From Clitoria ternatea (taxonomy: Eukaryota; Streptophyta; Magnoliopsida; Fabales; Fabaceae), in the NCBI GenBank assembly GCA_037962975.1, contig CM075675.1:31126501-31190500 (forward strand): DNA of 64,000 nucleotides. Direction: 5' to 3'. Made by a program: the position numbers and the translations under genes. Shown piece after piece: positions 59,446 to 64,000 of the stretch. Position 1 is the first letter of the stretch; every line of letters starts with the position of its first letter. Under the pieces are notes generated by a model. The model did no database searches. It was not told where the DNA came from and saw nothing but the letters and a program-made list of their open reading frames with translations.

Positions 59446-59464
59446 TTGGCACGCCCAGTGGGAC
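59446..59464 (+). other. Primer-binding site, third Tat element
   Basis: TTGGCACGCCCAGTGGGAC, directly after the LTR end; one base differs in the core from the site at 20753. Confidence 0.75.
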
Positions 59465-59519
59465 CCGTAAATTGGGAATTCCTATAATCTTTGATCAATC
59501 TCCATTACATTCATCATTA

Positions 59520-62500
59520 ATGGAAAGACCAGGACCAGAAGTGCAGACTGAGGATTCTCCTCCACGCAATCCTAGACGTCTCAATTTTGATAACGATGCT
59601 CACAAAAAAGCAACGCATGCTGATTCTCCAGATCCGAGAGACGACATGATTAGGATGCTGAGAGAAGAAATTGCTCAGCTTCGACGTGAAAAGGTAAATC
59701 ACACTCACGAGAAAGCAGGTCCTGCAAGACAGCCGCATCATGAGGCACATGCACAAGAGGAATCAAGCACTCCCAGCTACTCTCGCATCGCTACTTACAT
59801 GGAAGAGCAACGAAGCCTTCCACTGGCAAATGCACAACATCAAGAGGGGAGGAGAGCAGGCTCAATTGTATCCCCCTCAGGATACAAGATGAGTACCCCA
59901 TTTTCTAAAAGGCTCATGAATGCGCATGTCCCCAGACATTTGCAGACCATGCAACCTATTTCCATAGGAAAATATACTGGGGAAACAGATCCTTCTAAGC
60001 ATCTGGATGCTTACATCTATGAGGCCATGTTCCTAGGTGCAGAAGAAGATATCATGTGCAGGATGTTCCCCAGAACCCTTACAGGTGAAGCTCTTAGTTG
60101 GTTCAAGAGTTTACCTTCAGGTTCCATTGATTCATGGGAGGATCTGGCTACAGCTTTTGGCAGCCACTTCGTGATCTCTAGGGACACACCTAGAACCTCT
60201 CATACCTTGGCTCAGATCAAGCAAGGTGACAAAGAATCTCTGAAGGATTTCCTTAAGAGATTCTATAAGGAGGCAGCCATGGTTCCTAATTTGACGGAAG
60301 CGATACAGTTGCATATCCTCATCGAGGCTATGCAGCCAAAATCACCTTTTGCTCTGTCGTTGGCAAAGGGACCTCCATCCACAATGGAAGAATTTCGCAG
60401 GAAGGCGTCCAAGTATGTTGGTATTGAGATGCACCTGGAAGCCACTGCATCAAGCAGTAAACCACCCACCGCAACTCCACACGATGACAAAGGTAAAGAA
60501 AAGTCATCCAGGAATGATAAGTTACCTTAGAAAGACAAAGCAGGGAACCAGCCCTTCAAACAGCAAGATAGACGTGTGTTCAATTTCGCTCATTATGCAC
60601 CCCTGAACACGTCATATGAGCAAATCTTGCGTGAAATAGGATGGACTACCCTTAATATTTACGGGATTCAACGTCCACCTCCAATCAGACACGGTGGGAA
60701 CCCAAAGAAATATTGTGAGTTCCATGAGTCAGTGGGCCATACCACAGAGGAGTGCAAGCAACTCAAAAATACCATTGAGGTACTCATCCGTGAAGGCAAA
60801 CTGAAACATTATTTGTTCAAGGGTAAATCTCACGATGAGCCAGAGAGATTTGAGAAAAGATCTCGTGATCGTTCTCCTGATCCTGATAACACTCGGGAGC
60901 CAAAACGTACGGTGGTAACCGAAAAACAAAAGGGCGTTGTTCTTGAGTCCGCCCAAAGAGAGCCAAGCCCAAAACCCAGATCACGGGGTAAAAGGCAGGT
61001 TGTAGATATGATTGCTGGGGGCTTCGCCGGAGGCGGACCCTCAAACACCGCCAGGAAAAATCACCATCGTATGATCTTGTCTGTGCAAGGCAAGAGTAAG
61101 GAATATCGCCCATTCAGGAACGGGGTCCAGACTCCGCCCATAACCTTCACAGATGATGATTTTGGCCCAACAGTTCCTGAGGGAGATGACGCAGTAGTGA
61201 TTATCGCAGTAATCGCTAATATGGATGTAAAACGCATCCTAATTGACCAGGGAAGTTCCTGCGACGTTATCTTCTATGACTGTTTTAAACGCATGGGACT
61301 AACTGATGCTGACTTGCAGCCTTATACGCAGGACCTTACAGCCTTTAATGGCGCCAAACAGCCCACTAAAGGCTACTTGGATACAAGGATCACTTTCGAT
61401 GGTGAACCTGGGGCAAGGACTGTGAAATCCAGGATTCTTGTCATTGATGTTAAATCTCCATACAATGGCATTATCGGGCGGCCTACCCTGAATGCCATGG
61501 AAGCCATCGTTTCAACCCCCCACTTGTTAATCAAGTTTATTGACAAAGATAATCAAGTCTCGTCTGTAAGGGGTGACTAGGAGATGGCTCGCTATTGTTA
61601 CAATTTGAGTCTTAACATGGTGAAACTTGATACCATGTCTAAGAAAAGAAAACTGAACGAAGGAAGTAGTGCGGCGGCATCCGTCAATTTGGTGGATCTT
61701 GACCCCAGGGCGGAGTCTTCTATAGACCCACTGAATCCTTTGAAACTAACTCCTGATGGTGGTTCCAAGTCAATTGTCTTAGGCAGCACCCCGGAGCAAA
61801 TTACTAACATCAATGACAAACTGGAGCCTAACATGGAAGCAAGATTGATTGCACTCCTCCATGAATACAAAGAAATTTTTGCTTGGACCGCTGCAGACAT
61901 GCCTGGCATGGATCCTAACTTTTGTTGTCACCGCCTGGGGGTGTATCCTGAAACTAAGCCAGTGGCACAAAAGAAACGGCGTATGGGTCCTGCTAAGCAA
62001 AAAGCTGCTTGTGAACAAACAGAGGAGCTCCTCAAGGCGGGGTTCATCAGGGAACTCCGTTACTCCTCCTGGCTGTCCAACGTGGTTATGGTACAGAAAG
62101 CCAATGGCAAATGGCGTATGTGCATAGACTACGTTGATTTGAATAAATGCTGTCCCAAAGATCCATACCCTCTCCCCAACATTGACAGATTAGTTGACGA
62201 TTCCTCAGGATACAAGTATCTATCTTTTATGGATGCCTACTCTGGATACAACCAAATTCCAATGTGTGAGGATGATCAGGAGAAGACAGCATTCATTAAT
62301 GACAAAGGGGTCTTTTGCTACAACGTCATGCCATTTGGGCTAAAGAACGCCGGGGCAACCTACCAACGCATGATCAACAAAGTTTTTGAAGGTATGCACA
62401 CAAAGCTGGTAGAGGTTTATATTGACGACATTATTGCCAAGACCCCGGAGAGAGGAGACCATGTTGAAGACCTACGCCTCATTTTCCAACGCCTACAGCA

Positions 62501-63305
62501 ATACAACATGAGACTCAATCCATTAAAATGTACATTTGCTGTTCCTGGGGGCAGATTTTTGGGTTTCATGTTAACACAAAGAGGCATAGAGGCTAATCCT
62601 GATAAATGTCGAATAATTCGAGTTGCAGAGCCCCAAAACATTGAAGGAGGTACAATCCCTCAATGGCAAAATCGCTGCTCTAGCACGATTTATGCCAAAA
62701 ATGGCTCATCGCTCTCTTCCTTTGTACAAAATGCTGAAGAAGGATAAAAAATTCAGTTGGGGCCCAGAACAAGAGGCGGCATTCCAAAGCTTGAAAAATG
62801 TCTTGGCCAGCCCTCCAATCCTGGTCAAACCAAGCCCAGGTGAACAACTCATTGTTTATTTGTCTGTTTCAGATGAAGCGCTGGCAGTGGCTCTGGTTAA
62901 GGAAACAGTTGAAGGCCAACGACCGGTGTACTTCACTGGTAGAACATTGCATGGTGCAGAGTGCCGTTACCAGAAGATTGAAAAGGCAGCACTTGTAGTT
63001 GTTTGGGCCTCACAACGCCTAAGACCATATTTTCATGCACATCCCATCCTGATTCGCACAGACTTGCCACTCCGTACTATATTGTTCAAACCAGACCTGG
63101 CAGGAAGGATGATCAAATGGGCCATAGAACTCTCTGAATTCGACATATCTTACGAGCCAAGAACTGCTATCAAGGCACAAGTCCTAGCAGATTTCGTAGT
63201 TGAATTAACAGGCTCTAGCCCAGATGCAGATCATTCACATTGGACAATATATGTCGATGGGTCTTCGAACAGCAAAGGATGTGGAGCAGGAATTGTTATA
63301 GAAAG
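59520..63305 (+). pseudogene. Tat gag-protease-RT-RNase H polyprotein (truncated)
   Basis: ATG 59520 (MERPGPEVQTED) is the first true start of the frame. TAG codons at 60528 and 61578 interrupt it, and a frameshift near 62610 lies after RT. Gag core is at about 59890-60430. The zinc-knuckle-like CEFHESVGHTTEEC is intact, unlike in the 24-kb element. Protease has IDQGSS (about 61240). RT has WRMCIDYVDLN, MPFGLKNAGATYQ and YIDD (about 62420). The Gypsy RNase H follows (YFTGRTLHGAECRYQKIEKAA). The second RNase H starts IYVDGSSNSKGCGAG and is cut at about 63305. Overall about 75-80% identical by eye to the 24-kb relative, so it belongs to a related family rather than the same one. Confidence 0.9.
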
Positions 63306-64000
63306 CCCCATCTTCACTCTCAATGTCAGAAAACATGGGATGAACAGAAACCCTAGAACAAGACTCTGACCTTTTTCCTCTCATCTTTGTTTTAACGAAC
63401 ACACAGAAAGAAAAAACAGAACCAACCCAATGAAAATGAAGACAAAGAGCAGAGGAAGAAGCAAGTTACCTTAAGCTTCTGAAGAAATAAAGAACTACAA
63501 CAACAAATTACTCGCACGAAAGCAAAGTTCGAAAGGCAGTTCTAATAGCAAATGCAGAGAAGAAGATGAAGCGAAAAGTTTTCCCTCCTAAGAGTCTATC
63601 TATTTATAGGCATGGCTTGGGGGGAAACGAGTAAAGCATCATTAATCTCAGAAACGCAACTACAGCCGTTGGATGAATTTAGCGCAATTACAGTCGTTGG
63701 ATGAACCTCGAGACAGGCATCTTTTGGGCCGTATTTTCAAAATCCAAGGCCCACGATAAAAACCTCGAAAACGTATCCAACTGCCACCCCACGCATTTAT
63801 GTCCCATCATTGGAATGGCAATCGTTACGAGGGCATACGTGGCAATGAGAGATTGAAGCGGCAAAACGTGGTTTCGAGGCGCATTAATGACAGGCGTGGC
63901 AAGTAATAATGGAAGCATTAAATGCACGAAAACACTTGTCCAAAAAATCCTGAACTAGCAAACGCCGCCTAAACCCATGCCTATAAAAGCTAAAACTTAA
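63306..64000 (-). promoter_or_regulatory. Orphan antisense-gene promoter region of the third Tat element
   Basis: Reading the minus strand: GGCCCA/GGGCC motifs (about 63727-63754), TATAAATA (63608-63601), a leader, and AAG|GTAACT at about 63474-63466, in the same order and spacing as upstream of antisense gene 2. A short stretch with 'aaaccctagaacaagactc' follows, where the coding region should begin, before the deletion junction at 63305. The tail to 64000 is similar to 43000-43080 ('acagccgtt', 'gcattaat'). Confidence 0.5.

Larger units (their letters stand above)
58515..64000 (+). mobile_element. Third Tat element, internally deleted and incomplete at window end
   Basis: A 931-bp 5' LTR, primer-binding site and gag-pro-RT-RNaseH run to 63305. 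The sequence then jumps inside the second RNase H to DNA resembling the promoter region of the antisense genes. Integrase, repeat zone and antisense coding parts are absent. The 3' LTR lies beyond the window. Confidence 0.85.

Overview
This window is nuclear DNA from a flowering plant, almost certainly a eudicot. A legume is plausible but unproven. The evidence is nested Ty3/Gypsy and Ty1/Copia LTR retrotransposons, AT-rich spacers, a plant trihelix transcription factor and an intron-containing plant ARF-GEF of the GNOM-LIKE 2 type. I saw no bacterial features, CRISPR array or functional tRNA/rRNA gene.

Layout. 1-497: tRNA-like (SINE-like) repeat fragment. 498-10557: a non-coding LARD-type retrotransposon with two near-identical 3.7-3.8 kb LTRs. 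10558-14900: a minus-strand Tat-lineage Gypsy element that kept gag but lost nearly all of pol. 14901-20018: LTR fragments, decayed Copia pieces and a minus-strand Gypsy reverse transcriptase. 20024-44029: a 24-kb plus-strand Tat element with 729-bp LTRs and the target duplication ATATC; it splits that older reverse transcriptase, which resumes at 44035. This element carries gag-pro-RT-RNaseH-integrase and then two antisense genes. Two foreign LTRs sit inside it, each with a perfect 5-bp duplication: 25051-29634 in pol (GAGAC) and 37340-40506 in the second antisense gene (CCAGC). 45558-46139: a solo Tat LTR. 46508-47644: single-exon ASIL-like trihelix factor (+). 49878-55473: three-exon GNL2-like ARF-GEF (-), 1,370 aa, intact. 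56.0-58.5 kb: AT-rich tandem duplications and a repeat flank. 58515-64000: a third Tat element, internally deleted and running out of the window.

How the parts relate. The three Tat elements share LTR ends (TGATCC...), a primer-binding site starting TTGGCACGCCC, gag, and tandem repeats downstream of pol. The most interesting structures lie in the accessory 3' part of this family. First, repeat units carry inverted-repeat stems whose bases change while pairing is kept, in two different elements. Second, there are two diverged, intron-containing antisense genes (Transposase_28-like domain plus coiled coil), at least two of whose promoter regions combine a TATA box, GGCCCA motifs and a 5' splice donor. 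The two cellular genes look ordinary and intact, apart from a conserved-Arg-to-Trp change beside the catalytic glutamate of the ARF-GEF and a Tat solo LTR about 370 bp upstream of the trihelix start codon.
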